NCBI GenBank assembly: GCA_035447605.1
Contig: DAOTHJ010000002.1
Location: 132,479 to 196,478 of the forward strand
Direction of reading: 5' to 3'
Source: UMGS1668 sp035447605
Lineage (GTDB): Bacteria; Bacillota; Clostridia; Oscillospirales; Ruminococcaceae
DNA length: 64,000 bases
Within the stretch, counting starts at the first letter, position 1; each line of letters starts with the position of its first letter. Under the pieces are notes generated by a model. That model did not search any database, was not told the origin of the DNA, and saw only the letters and a program-made list of their open reading frames with translations. Positions 43,046 through 51,802 of the stretch are shown one piece after another. A program made the position numbers and the translations under genes.

Positions 43046-43068
43046 GGATTTATTTCCGGTGCAACCGA
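43046..43068 (+). repeat. 23-base direct repeat, copy 2
   Basis: It is identical over 23 bases to the copy at 42882. Both are followed by a T-rich stretch (ATTTT or TTTTTT). The shared unit in unrelated sequence suggests a dispersed element or a small duplication. Confidence 0.8.
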
Positions 43069-43113
43069 TTTTTTCTTATGCGGCCTTGTTTTATGCCACC
43101 TCCCGCGGCGCGT

Positions 43114-44082
43114 TCAGCAGCGGCCCAGCGTATGCATCTGGAGCCGGACGCGCTCGACCTTGGAGGCCCGGTCCGGCGCGGAGATCTCGTGAACGACGTA
43201 CTCCGGGTCGACCATCGCAAGTAAATCGTTGACCAGCGGATTCGTGATCGGGTCGTGCTGGTCGATTTTTAAAATCCATGCATAGGACTGGGCAAAGCAG
43301 TCGTAAAAATCCTTTTCCGGTACGATATGCCGCGAGAGCATGTCGGAGAGTACGTCTCCGCTCAGGGACTGGTGCAGGTGGAGGCCTTTTATAGATTTGG
43401 CAAGTTCTCCGTGGCGCATAACACAGTCCATCACCCAGCGCAGGCCCTGTTCGTCGTCGGTGATATGCTGATTTGCGTTCATCAGGTGGCCGGTATCGAG
43501 CAGGAGACCTTTGTTTTCATAATGCACGCGGTCGAGCAGGTATTCGGTCTCGTGGGGGTCGATAAAGTGATGCCCGGGGGTGAACAGGTTCTCGAGCAGC
43601 AGCTTGAAATGATAGTTCTTCCCGTCCGTCAGCTCGTTCAGAAGCTCGATGGAGGCGTCGAAGATATCCCGGTTGCTGTGCTCCCACTGGTAGCTGAAGA
43701 TTTCCTCGTTGGAGACGTCCGAAATATGAAAGACGGCGTATTCGGCGCCCATCGCCTCGGCGTAGTCCATATCCGCCTGAAAGAGCTTTTTAAACTCCTC
43801 CCGGTTTTGGGACTGATAGTAGCCCTCCCACAGCTCGCGGCTGCCGAAATGTTTTTCAAGATAGGCCGTGTTGCCGTTCCAGAAATCGATCCAGTTTGGA
43901 TAAAAGAGCAGGTGGCAGCCGACGACGTAATCCGGCGTATAGATGCCGGTATCGTCCGGGCCGCCGCGGATGACCTCGACGCCGTCACAGCAGCAATCGC
44001 GGACAAACTGCATCATATCCTCACGGTTTTGATATGCGTCCAGCCAGTTCTTTTCACTGACCACATTGACAAGATGTTTCAC
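43114..44082 (-). CDS. TIM-barrel protein, xylose isomerase/AP endonuclease-2 fold
   Basis: A 322-residue protein resembling sugar phosphate isomerases/epimerases of the AP2EC fold. Candidate metal-site pieces are LLLENLFTPGHHF (Glu), LLLDTGHLMNANQH (Asp, His), IKGLHLHQS (His) and YVVHEISAPD (Glu). The substrate is unknown. It is divergent from the cobalamin operon with about 150 bases between them, so shared regulation is possible. It has no clear link to B12 by sequence. AGGTGC precedes the ATG. Confidence 0.78.
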   Translation of the reverse strand: MKHLVNVVSEKNWLDAYQNREDMMQFVRDCCCDGVEVIRGGPDDTGIYTPDYVVGCHLLFYPNWIDFWNGNTAYLEKHFGSRELWEGYYQSQNREEFKKLFQADMDYAEAMGAEYAVFHISDVSNEEIFSYQWEHSNRDIFDASIELLNELTDGKNYHFKLLLENLFTPGHHFIDPHETEYLLDRVHYENKGLLLDTGHLMNANQHITDDEQGLRWVMDCVMRHGELAKSIKGLHLHQSLSGDVLSDMLSRHIVPEKDFYDCFAQSYAWILKIDQHDPITNPLVNDLLAMVDPEYVVHEISAPDRASKVERVRLQMHTLGRC

Positions 44083-44124
44083 AGTAGCACCTCCGGGGAA
44101 AGTATGCTATAATTATAAACAGCC

Positions 44125-44153
44125 TTGCGGAAAAAAGCGTTTCCCTATACAGT
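44125..44153 (+). promoter_or_regulatory. candidate promoter of the cob operon
   Basis: TTGCGG and TACAGT are 17 bases apart. The neighbouring TATAAT at 44108 and its overlapping minus-strand counterpart could serve either direction. No cobalamin riboswitch was recognised in this short gap. Confidence 0.4.
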
Positions 44154-44230
44154 TTAGCAAAAAAGGAAAGAAACGAAAAGGGAAAATGCAGTAAAATAAA
44201 AGAAAAAAATAAAATTATGGAGGAACTCCT

Positions 44231-45289
44231 ATGAAATATGAAGAAGCGCTTGAAGAGATCGTCCCTGCAGATTCGGAGGCCATCCGGCGTTCCGAGGCGC
44301 GCTGGGCCAGTATTGCGAAGCCGCTGGGCAGCTTGGGCGTGCTGGAGACAAGTGTCACGAAGATCGCCGGCATCAAAGGCGACGACTATGTGCACCTTGG
44401 CAAGAAGGCCGTCATTGCGATGTGCGCCGACAACGGCGTCGTCGAGGAGGGCGTCACCCAGACCGGGCAGGAGGTCACCGCTATCGTGGCGGAAAATATG
44501 GCCAAAGACATGAGCTCCGTCTGCCAGATGGCAAAGATCGCCGGGGCCGATATGTTCCCGGTGGATATCGGCGTCTATCGGCCGGTGGTCGGCGAAAAGA
44601 TTCTTCAGAAATGCGTCCGCCGCGGCACGGCCAACATCACCAAAGGCCCGGCCATGACGCCTGAAGAGGCGAAGCAGGCCATCGAAACCGGCATCGATCT
44701 CATCGGCGAGCTGAAAGAGCGGGGCTACGGCATCTTCGCAACCGGCGAAATGGGCATCGGCAACACCACCACGAGCAGCGCGGTCGTCTCCGTGCTGCTG
44801 GATCAGCCGGTCGAGATGATGACCGGACGGGGCGCCGGACTCTCCACCGAAGGGTATCAGAAAAAGATCAACGCAATCAAAAGGGCCATTGAAGTAAACC
44901 GCCCCGATCCGGACGACGCCTTCGACGTGCTCTGGAAGATCGGCGGTCTTGATATCGCGGGCTTGGTCGGCATCTTTCTCGGCGGCGCGGTTCATCATGT
45001 GCCGATCGTCATCGACGGTTTCATCAGCGGGGCGGCGGCTCTGATTGCGCAGCGCATCCGCCCGGAGACCAAAGATTACATGCTTGGCAGCCATATCTCC
45101 CGGGAGCCTGCCGGCCGGCTGTTGATCGGGGAGCTTGGCGTCGATACGGTGATTGATGCCGGAATGTGCCTCGGCGAAGGCACCGGCGCGGTCGCGTTTT
45201 TCCCGATTCTCGACATGGCCCTCGCGGTCTATCACAACATGACGACCTTTGAGGCGACCAACATCGAGGCCTATGTCCCGCAAAATTGA
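44231..45289 (+). CDS. cobT: nicotinate-nucleotide-dimethylbenzimidazole phosphoribosyltransferase
   Basis: A 352-residue enzyme that activates the lower-ligand base of cobalamin as alpha-ribazole phosphate. TKPLGSLGVLE-like sequence (IAKPLGSLGVLE), GEMGIGNTTTSSAV and the catalytic-Glu motif CLGEGTGAV are conserved. The base used, benzimidazole or another, cannot be told. TGGAGGAAC precedes the ATG. Its stop overlaps an upstream TTG of cobU. It opens the five-gene cob operon. Confidence 0.96.
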   Translation: MKYEEALEEIVPADSEAIRRSEARWASIAKPLGSLGVLETSVTKIAGIKGDDYVHLGKKAVIAMCADNGVVEEGVTQTGQEVTAIVAENMAKDMSSVCQMAKIAGADMFPVDIGVYRPVVGEKILQKCVRRGTANITKGPAMTPEEAKQAIETGIDLIGELKERGYGIFATGEMGIGNTTTSSAVVSVLLDQPVEMMTGRGAGLSTEGYQKKINAIKRAIEVNRPDPDDAFDVLWKIGGLDIAGLVGIFLGGAVHHVPIVIDGFISGAAALIAQRIRPETKDYMLGSHISREPAGRLLIGELGVDTVIDAGMCLGEGTGAVAFFPILDMALAVYHNMTTFEATNIEAYVPQN

Positions 45290-45306
45290 CGTTCAGAGGT
45301 AAAAGA

Positions 45307-45846
45307 ATGGTAGTTGTCGTCTACGGAGGTTCGGCCTGCGGAAAATCCGCCTTTGCGGAGAAGACCGTACTGGGGCTTTCTGAGGGGAAAAGGGTATACA
45401 TAGCGACCATGCAGATCACGGATGAGGAATGCGTCCGCCGGGTGGACCGCCACCGCGCCATGCGTGCGCAGAAAGGCTTTTCCACCGTGGAGGCGCCGCG
45501 GGATCTCGCAGGGGTTGTTGCGCGGGAGGTACCGGCCGGCTCCACGGTTCTGCTGGAGTGTCTGGGCAACCTGATGGCCAACGAACTCTTTATTCACGAG
45601 GGCGGCGGAGATCCGGGAGAAGCCATGAAACGGGTCAAGACGGGGCTTGCGGCGCTTTGCGAAAAGGCCGAGAACGTCGTTATCGTCGCGAACGACGTCT
45701 TTTCCGACGGCGTCGCCTACGAGGATCTGACGGAGCTGTATATCCGGTGCCTCGCGGAGGTCACCTGTTATATCACCGCAAGGGCCGACAGCGTCTATCA
45801 GATGATCTGCGGGATTCCGGTCCACAAGAAGGGGGCGGTGCTGTGA
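45307..45846 (+). CDS. cobU: adenosylcobinamide kinase/guanylyltransferase
   Basis: A 179-residue CobU-family enzyme that phosphorylates adenosylcobinamide and adds GMP. The P-loop is GGSACGKSAFAE. VDRHRAMR carries the His used for guanylylation. LLECLGNLMANE corresponds to the LLDCLT region. ATG 45307 follows AGAGGT by 7 bases; a TTG at 45286 overlapping cobT is the alternative. Its stop overlaps the GTG of cobS. Confidence 0.9.
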   Translation: MVVVVYGGSACGKSAFAEKTVLGLSEGKRVYIATMQITDEECVRRVDRHRAMRAQKGFSTVEAPRDLAGVVAREVPAGSTVLLECLGNLMANELFIHEGGGDPGEAMKRVKTGLAALCEKAENVVIVANDVFSDGVAYEDLTELYIRCLAEVTCYITARADSVYQMICGIPVHKKGAVL

Positions 45847-46622
45847 AAAAGATTCTCAGCGGAATGGGCATGGCCTTCGCCATGTATTCCAAAATCCCGA
45901 TGCCGGACTGGGTCTGGAAATACGGCACTCCGGCGCTGACCTTCTGCTTTTTCCCGATGGTCGGCATGGTCTCCGGCGGGCTGCTGTTCGGATGGCTGCT
46001 GCTGGCCCATCGTCTCGGCATCAGTTCCTTTCTTCAGGGGACGGGCTGCGTGCTCATTTCGGTGCTGGTCTCCGGCGCCATCCACTTTGATGGATTCTGC
46101 GACACTTGGGATGCGCTTGGTTCCCATCAGAGCTGCGAAAAGAAGCTCGAAATTTTAAAGGATTCCCACATCGGCGCATTTGCCGCCATCTACGGCGCGC
46201 TGTACTTACTGGTGGCGGCCGCCTTCTGGGGCGAGGTGGAGGTGGATCTGCGAACGGCGGGCGTGCTCGCGTGCATCCCCGTGCTCGGCAGGGCGCTCTC
46301 CGGCCTCTCCGCGGTCACATTAAAAAACGCGCGGGGCACCGGGCTTTTGGCCACCTTCTCCGACGCCGCGGATACCAAGACGGTACGGATCGCCTGCTTT
46401 TTCTGGATTTTCGCTTCGGCATTCGGGATGCTCCGGATCTCGCCCATGAGGGGCGCGGCGGTGCTCCTTGCGGCCGGAATCATATTCCTGCATTACCGCC
46501 GGATGTCCTACCGCGAATTCGGCGGCATCACGGGCGATCTCGCCGGATATTTTCTGACGCTCTGCGAGGCCTCGGCGGCCGTGGCCGTTGTGGCGGTTCA
46601 GAAACTGGAGGTGCTGTTATGA
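45843..46622 (+). CDS. cobS: adenosylcobinamide-GDP ribazoletransferase
   Basis: A 259-residue membrane protein that joins adenosylcobinamide-GDP to alpha-ribazole, the last assembly step of cobalamin. The motif GAIHFDGFCDTWDAL and FAAIYGALYLLVAAAF with several helices identify it. GTG 45843 overlaps the cobU stop and gives the correct N-terminus (KKILSGMGMAFAMYSKIPMP). The upstream open frame of 138 codons is a shadow of cobU. Confidence 0.94.
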   Translation: MKKILSGMGMAFAMYSKIPMPDWVWKYGTPALTFCFFPMVGMVSGGLLFGWLLLAHRLGISSFLQGTGCVLISVLVSGAIHFDGFCDTWDALGSHQSCEKKLEILKDSHIGAFAAIYGALYLLVAAAFWGEVEVDLRTAGVLACIPVLGRALSGLSAVTLKNARGTGLLATFSDAADTKTVRIACFFWIFASAFGMLRISPMRGAAVLLAAGIIFLHYRRMSYREFGGITGDLAGYFLTLCEASAAVAVVAVQKLEVLL

Positions 46623-46990
46623 AACTGATTATCGGGGGCATCGGCTCCGGGAAACTGGGGTATGCCGCAAACTTGGGGGGTATCCGCCCGGAGGAAGTCG
46701 CTCTGGATTTTGACGGCGCAAGGAGCGCGAAGGTCTTTTTCGGTCTGCACCGGTGTGTGCGCGAAGCGATGGAGGTAGGGGACGATCCGGATATTCTGGT
46801 CGCCGATCTGGTCGCCGCAAATCCGGAAATCATCGTCGTCAGCGACGAGGTCGGCTGCGGCATCGTTCCGCTCGATCCGTTTGAGCGCCGGTGGCGCGAA
46901 AAGGTCGGCCGCATCTGCTGCCGGCTTGCCGAGCAGGCGGATATGGTGGTCCGGATGGACTGCGGCTGCCCGCAGGTCATAAAAGGTTAA
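46619..46990 (+). CDS. short CobU-like protein
   Basis: A 123-residue protein whose C-terminal half (VVSDEVGCGIVPLDPFERRWREK, then GRICCRLAEQADMVVRMDCG) closely resembles the end of CobU. The P-loop region is GGIGSGKLGYA, with Leu where Ser or Thr normally coordinates Mg. The middle of CobU is missing. It overlaps the cobS stop by 4 bases (ATGA), so it is translated with the operon. It may be a second or partner subunit of the kinase, or a decayed copy that is still translated. Confidence 0.8.
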   Translation: MKLIIGGIGSGKLGYAANLGGIRPEEVALDFDGARSAKVFFGLHRCVREAMEVGDDPDILVADLVAANPEIIVVSDEVGCGIVPLDPFERRWREKVGRICCRLAEQADMVVRMDCGCPQVIKG

Positions 46991-47010
46991 AAGAAAAGGA
47001 TTTTGACGGC

Positions 47011-47598
47011 ATGAGGATTTATCTTTCGAGGCACAGCGCCACAACGGGCAACCTTAAAAAACAATATATCGGCTCCACGGACGAGCCGCTCGCTCCGGAG
47101 GGCATCCTCCTTGCGCAGCGGGCCGCCGTGAACATGCCGAAGGTCGGCATCTGCTATGTCAGCCCGATGCTCCGCTGCCGCGAGACCGCGGAGATTCTCT
47201 TTCCGGATGCGGAGAAGCGGCTTGTCCCTGATATGAAGGAGACGGATTTCGGCGACTTTGAGCGCAAGACCTATGAGGAAATCAAGGACGATCCTGCCTA
47301 CCAGAAATGGCTCGATGAGCGCGGCGCCCCGCCGAACGGGGAGAGCTGGCAGCATTTTTACGACCGCTGCACGGCGGCGTTTCTGCGCATCTTCGGGGAG
47401 GCGAAGGGAGAGGGCCTCGAGGAGATCGCGTTTGCCGTTCACGGCGGTGTCATCATGGCCGTCATGTCGGCTTTCGCCCGGCCGCAGAAGGAATTTTACG
47501 AGTACCTCCTGCCGAATTGCGGCTGCTATGCGGTCGATACGGACGGCGACGGCCTGTTTACGGTTGCGGATCGGATTGTTCCGGAAGGGCAGGAGTGA
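47011..47598 (+). CDS. cobC: histidine phosphatase, probable alpha-ribazole phosphatase
   Basis: A 195-residue member of the histidine phosphatase family. The catalytic motif is LSRHSATTGN, an RHS variant of RHG. RCRETAEILFPD, ETDFGDFERKTYEEI and AVHGGVIMAV complete the site. In this context it most likely removes phosphate from alpha-ribazole phosphate or adenosylcobalamin phosphate, as CobC does. ATG 47011 follows AAAAGGA. The gene ends the cob operon. Confidence 0.87.
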   Translation: MRIYLSRHSATTGNLKKQYIGSTDEPLAPEGILLAQRAAVNMPKVGICYVSPMLRCRETAEILFPDAEKRLVPDMKETDFGDFERKTYEEIKDDPAYQKWLDERGAPPNGESWQHFYDRCTAAFLRIFGEAKGEGLEEIAFAVHGGVIMAVMSAFARPQKEFYEYLLPNCGCYAVDTDGDGLFTVADRIVPEGQE

Positions 47599-47753
47599 GC
47601 CAGAGATCCTTGCCGCCCGGCTTTTCTGAAGGAAATCTCTTCTCCGGATAAGACGGCCCGCGGCGGGAATCTGACCGGCCCACGGCGGGAACTATTTATA
47701 TTAAAAACAAGAACAGGAACTTCTTTATAAAAGAAATTCCGGTTCATTTATTA

Positions 47754-47790
47754 CGAAAAAGCGCTTTTTGGGAAAAAAGCGCTTTTTATT
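47754..47790 (+). terminator. terminator of the cob operon
   Basis: AAAAAGCGC and GCGCTTTTT form a perfect 9-bp stem, followed by ATTT. The A-run before it means it may work in both directions. Confidence 0.75.
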
Positions 47791-47820
47791 TACCAAAAAT
47801 TCACGATTCTTCACATACCC

Positions 47821-47850
47821 ATGACAATTCTTTCAAAAAACTGCTATCCT
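47821..47850 (+). promoter_or_regulatory. candidate promoter of the MacAB-like operon
   Basis: ATGACA and TATCCT are 18 bases apart, about 45 bases before the ATG. A perfect TTGACA at 47873 is too close to the start to be its -35. Confidence 0.35.
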
Positions 47851-47894
47851 CCAGGCATATCCTTGACAGGAAATCAATTTACGGAGGATATGCG

Positions 47895-49721
47895 ATGGAA
47901 GATATGACTCAAACGCTCGATCCGGAAACCATACCTGTCCCGGAATCGGAGGAGGATCTTCCGGCAAAGCAGCCCGTTCCGGAGATCGACCCGGCTTTGG
48001 CGGTGCTGTTTGCGCCGAAAAAAAAGAATCGAAAAAAGCGGATCCTTTTTGCGGTTGTCATCGCGGCGGTCTGTCTCTGTGCCGCAGGGATCTTTTTTCT
48101 GGTGCGGAATGCGCAGAAAAACACGTCGGAGGAAGAGACAGTCTACCGGGAATACACGGTCGCCCGGGGAAATATCACCGTCGGCAACAGCGAGAGCTCG
48201 TCCGTCTCACTCAACCGGGAGACGGTGACTTTTAACGTCTCCGCCTCGGTGGAGGAAGTCTATGTGAAGGCCGGATCCTTTGTCGAGGAGGGCGATCCGC
48301 TGGTTCGCATGAATCTCGACGACATCCAAGCCGGCATTACGGAATATGAGCTGGAGCTTCAGGAGCTTGCGCTGGAACTGGACGAGGCAAAAATGGAGCA
48401 GCAGGCACAGCTTTTAAAGGCCTCCCAGACCTACGATACGGCGGTGCTCACCGGTGAGCAGGCCGACGATACGGAGACCGTCACCATCGGAAAAGCGGAA
48501 AACACGCTGGAGACGGCGCAGCAGAAGGTAGAGGATCTGGAGGACGAGCTCGACGATCTCGAGACGCTCTACGAGGACTACGACGACCGGGAGGAAGAGC
48601 TGGAGGATCTGCTTGAAGATAAGGCGTCATACTACAACGCCCTCGAATCTTACGAGCTTGCCGCTCTGGAGGATACCGCTACATATTACTGCTCCTCCTA
48701 TACCGTACTGAGGCAAAACAAGAGCAACTATGTCAGCGCGATGGAGACTGCAGGGCTTACGAATGCGGAGGCGCTGGCGAGCTACACGCGGCTATACCGG
48801 TATCTCAAGGTGATTTACGATTATGCGGATGCCAGCGCGGACTGGACGGAGGATTACAACAAATACGACAGCAAATCCGAGCTCAAGACCGCGGTAAACG
48901 ATCTGAAAAGCGAATTGAGCAGCGCCGAACTGAGTCTGAGCGAAGCGGAGCTCAACTATGATTCCAACTCGCTCAAGGCGCAGCAGGAGAACGATACCTC
49001 CGTGCTCGATGCGGATACCGCCTCCACGCAGTACGAACTGACGGTCAGCAAACTTCAGCAGGCCGTGGATCAGGCGCAGGAGGACTACGATTCCCTGAGC
49101 AGCGAGCTTGAGGATCTGAAGGATACGCTGAGCGAGGACGGCATCATCTATGCGCCCTGCACCGGCATGGTGGCGAGCGTCAGCGTGGAGGCCGGGGACG
49201 AAATCGAGGTCTATTATGATGAGGATACCGGCATCATCCGGACGGAGACCGTCTGCACGCTGACGGATATCAGCAGCGTCTATGTGCCGATTACGATCTC
49301 CGAGGAGGATATTCTCAGCATCTACATCGGCGAGCCTGCCGAGGTCACGATGACCGCCTTCCCGGATCAGACGTTTGAAGCCGAGGTGGATACGATCTCG
49401 GTGGAATCCTCCCGTTCCGGCGCGGCGACCGTCAGCTATACGGTCAATGTCCGCTACGAAGGCGAAAACGAGCTGGCCATGTACGAGGGCATGAGCGCGG
49501 ATATCACGCTGATTCAGAAGCAGGTCGAGGACGTGCTTTATGTCAACCTTTCCGCAGTCACCAATACGAATGGTGTCGCCACGGTTTTACTGAAAGACGA
49601 GGACGGCAATCCGGTTGCGACGGAAGTGACCACCGGGTTCTCCGACGGCACCTATGTCGAGATCACTTCTGGCCTTAAAGAGGGAGACGTCGTGCTCGCG
49701 CAGTCCGGTGTATCCAGATAA
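47895..49721 (+). CDS. HlyD/MacA-like efflux adaptor protein
   Basis: A 608-residue membrane-fusion-type adaptor. A cytoplasmic N-terminus of about 50 residues precedes one helix (ILFAVVIAAVCLCAAGIFFLV). A beta-barrel/lipoyl part and a very long coiled coil rich in Glu, Asp and Leu follow at about residues 145-415. The lipoyl half-motif YAPCTGMVASVSVEAGDEI and a C-terminal domain close it. Firmicute homologues (YknX type) link an ABC exporter to the cell surface. ACGGAGG precedes the ATG. The permease follows after 21 bases. Confidence 0.9.
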   Translation: MEDMTQTLDPETIPVPESEEDLPAKQPVPEIDPALAVLFAPKKKNRKKRILFAVVIAAVCLCAAGIFFLVRNAQKNTSEEETVYREYTVARGNITVGNSESSSVSLNRETVTFNVSASVEEVYVKAGSFVEEGDPLVRMNLDDIQAGITEYELELQELALELDEAKMEQQAQLLKASQTYDTAVLTGEQADDTETVTIGKAENTLETAQQKVEDLEDELDDLETLYEDYDDREEELEDLLEDKASYYNALESYELAALEDTATYYCSSYTVLRQNKSNYVSAMETAGLTNAEALASYTRLYRYLKVIYDYADASADWTEDYNKYDSKSELKTAVNDLKSELSSAELSLSEAELNYDSNSLKAQQENDTSVLDADTASTQYELTVSKLQQAVDQAQEDYDSLSSELEDLKDTLSEDGIIYAPCTGMVASVSVEAGDEIEVYYDEDTGIIRTETVCTLTDISSVYVPITISEEDILSIYIGEPAEVTMTAFPDQTFEAEVDTISVESSRSGAATVSYTVNVRYEGENELAMYEGMSADITLIQKQVEDVLYVNLSAVTNTNGVATVLLKDEDGNPVATEVTTGFSDGTYVEITSGLKEGDVVLAQSGVSR

Positions 49722-49742
49722 GAGAATCCGACAGGAGGCGAA

Positions 49743-51128
49743 TTGATTTTGCGACTGATTGAAATCCTGCGGATGGTTTTTATCAACTTAGTCCAGAACA
49801 AATCGAAGGTGGCGCTGACTTCGCTCGGCATCATCGTCGGTTCGGCCACCATTGTTCTGGTCATCGCCATCGGGCAGGGAAGCAAGGCCGACGTAGCCGA
49901 TCAATATAAAAACCTCAACGCCGGCGCCATCGACGTCTCCGTCAGCGAGTACGACATGAGCGCCATGGAAGGCATGGGCGGCATGGGAGAAGGCGGCGGC
50001 TTCAATATGGAGGACTTCGCCGCTGGATTTTCGGGCGGCAACATGCCGGATATGGGCGGCGGAATGCCGAGTTTCAGCGGAGGAAGTTCCGGCGGGCCCG
50101 GCGGCGGCATGACAATGGGCGGAGGAGGATCAAGTTCTTCCTCCTTCAATAATGAGCTTGAGCAGCTCGACACCGACGACGTGGAGGATATCGAATCCTA
50201 TGTCACCGGGCTGGACGAGGTCACCATTCTCGTCAGCGGCGACACCACGGTCTACGGCGGCAATCTGGAGGAAGAAACAACAGCGACGGTCGTCGGGGTA
50301 CAGGATAATTACCAGAGCGTCAGCAATCTGGAGCTCTTCTATGGAGACTTTATCAGCGAGGAAAACAACGATAACGAGGACTATGTCTGCGTGATCGGGT
50401 ATTCCCTTGCAACCGATTACTTCACCTATCCGCAGCTTGCCTACGGCGATTATCTGACGATCGATGAGAAAAATTACGAGATCATCGGGGTGCTGCAGGA
50501 GATGGGCTCCGTCTCCTCGGGCATCAGCCCGGATACGGCGATCTATGTTCCATATGCCACGGCGGAAAAATACATCTTCGGCAGCACGGCCGACCCGACC
50601 ATCACGGCGGTCGCCTCCGACGTCAGCACGATCGATACGGTCATGGCCGATATCGATACCATCCTGACCGAAAACCATCCCAACAGCTACTTTGACGTCA
50701 GCGATGCCGGCAGCCTGATGGAGGCGGCAACCTCCTCGGCGAATACGCTCTCCACGATGCTGCTCGCGGTTGCCAGCATCGTCTTTGTGGTCGGCGGCAT
50801 CGGCATCATGAACGTGCTGTTCGTCACCGTCAAGGAGCGTACGGAGGAAATCGGCGTGCTCAAGGCGATCGGGTGCTCAAACATGACTATTTTGATGGAG
50901 TTCGTGCTCGAGGCGGTGACGATCGGCGTAATCGGGGGTATCCTCGGCGTTGCGGTCAGCTTCGCGGCCGATCCGCTGCTCAGCATGTTCGACGTCCGGC
51001 TGGAGCCGACGGTTTACGGCTATCTGTTGGCCATTGTCTTTGCGATTCTAACCGGTACGGTCTTTGGTTTCTATCCGGCATACAAGGCGTCGAAGCTCGT
51101 GCCGGTGGAGGCGCTTTCCCTTGATTAA
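49743..51128 (+). CDS. MacB-like ABC transporter permease with Gly/Met-rich insert
   Basis: A 461-residue FtsX-type permease. The N-terminal helix region NLVQNKSKVALTSLGIIVGSATIVLVIAIGQGS is typical of MacB. A large outside domain follows. It contains a Gly/Met/Ser-rich insert at about residues 80-137 (MGGMGEGGGFNMEDF, GGGMTMGGGGSSSSS). Three C-terminal helices include GIMNVLFVTVKERTEEIGVLKAIG. It probably exports a peptide or resists an envelope-active compound, but the substrate is unknown. TTG 49743 follows AGGAGG. Confidence 0.91.
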   Translation: MILRLIEILRMVFINLVQNKSKVALTSLGIIVGSATIVLVIAIGQGSKADVADQYKNLNAGAIDVSVSEYDMSAMEGMGGMGEGGGFNMEDFAAGFSGGNMPDMGGGMPSFSGGSSGGPGGGMTMGGGGSSSSSFNNELEQLDTDDVEDIESYVTGLDEVTILVSGDTTVYGGNLEEETTATVVGVQDNYQSVSNLELFYGDFISEENNDNEDYVCVIGYSLATDYFTYPQLAYGDYLTIDEKNYEIIGVLQEMGSVSSGISPDTAIYVPYATAEKYIFGSTADPTITAVASDVSTIDTVMADIDTILTENHPNSYFDVSDAGSLMEAATSSANTLSTMLLAVASIVFVVGGIGIMNVLFVTVKERTEEIGVLKAIGCSNMTILMEFVLEAVTIGVIGGILGVAVSFAADPLLSMFDVRLEPTVYGYLLAIVFAILTGTVFGFYPAYKASKLVPVEALSLD

Positions 51129-51150
51129 CAAACAACATGGAGGTTCTTTT

Positions 51151-51792
51151 ATGAAAGTGATATCGGTCATTCTGGCGGTGATGATGATTCTGTTCGGCTT
51201 CTGCGGATGCAGCGGCCAGGAGGACGGATCAGGCAGTTCGGAAGGGACGGGCACATCCTCCGTCGCTAAGGAGGCCGTCTCGCAGAGGACGGTCGTCGGC
51301 GAGGTGGACAGCATCGTTGGTAATGAGGTCACCCTGCTGATCGGCGAAGTCACGGGCGCCGGGGCAGGAGCAGACCGTACCATGCCGGCAGAGGACGCTT
51401 CTGAGACGGAGAGCGGGGAAGAGGTATCTGCGGCGGATGGAGAAACCTCCGGGGATGCCCAAACGCCGCCTTCCGGAGACTTCGGCGGCGGAGACCAACA
51501 GGGAAAAGGTTCCGGAGAGGGCATGCCTGCCGGAGAGGCTCCCACCGGGGGAGAAGCTCCTACGGGAGGAGAGGCTCCTACGGGAGGAAACATGCCTGCG
51601 GGCGGAGAAGGTGGCGGTTCCATAGAGATTGAATATACCGGCGAGACGGAGACCTATGATCTTCCGGCCGGCATGGCGATCGGAGATGGAGATTTCACCG
51701 ATGTGACGGAGGGCATGATCCTGCGTTTGACGTTTTCCACCTATGAAGATGGGACGGAGACTATTTCTTCAGTAGAGATCCTTTCCCGGTGA
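51151..51792 (+). CDS. lipoprotein with GEAPTG repeats
   Basis: A 213-residue predicted lipoprotein with a signal peptide ending at a lipobox near ILFGFCGC. Residues about 130-165 carry three near-identical GEAPTG(G) units and a related GGNMPAGGEGGG. The C-terminal 55 residues (ETYDLPAGMAIGDGDFTDVTEGMILRLTF) form a small beta domain. It lies between the permease and ATPase genes, so it likely assists the exporter on the outside. GGAGG precedes the ATG. The family is not one I can name. Confidence 0.78.
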   Translation: MKVISVILAVMMILFGFCGCSGQEDGSGSSEGTGTSSVAKEAVSQRTVVGEVDSIVGNEVTLLIGEVTGAGAGADRTMPAEDASETESGEEVSAADGETSGDAQTPPSGDFGGGDQQGKGSGEGMPAGEAPTGGEAPTGGEAPTGGNMPAGGEGGGSIEIEYTGETETYDLPAGMAIGDGDFTDVTEGMILRLTFSTYEDGTETISSVEILSR

Positions 51793-51802
51793 GGCGGCGC
51801 GG

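Larger units (their letters stand above)
42708..43113. other. non-coding region with a direct repeat
   Basis: No gene is supported. The left end is a terminator. The remainder contains a 23-base direct repeat, listed separately. Short frames across it have no recognisable product. Confidence 0.55.

Noticed and set aside
44083..44230. Cobalamin riboswitch before cobT
   Set aside because: The gap is too short, and no B12-box-like sequence is visible.
47640..47692. Two similar GC units (around CGGCGGGAA) after cobC
   Set aside because: The copies are short and imperfect, and nothing else suggests function.
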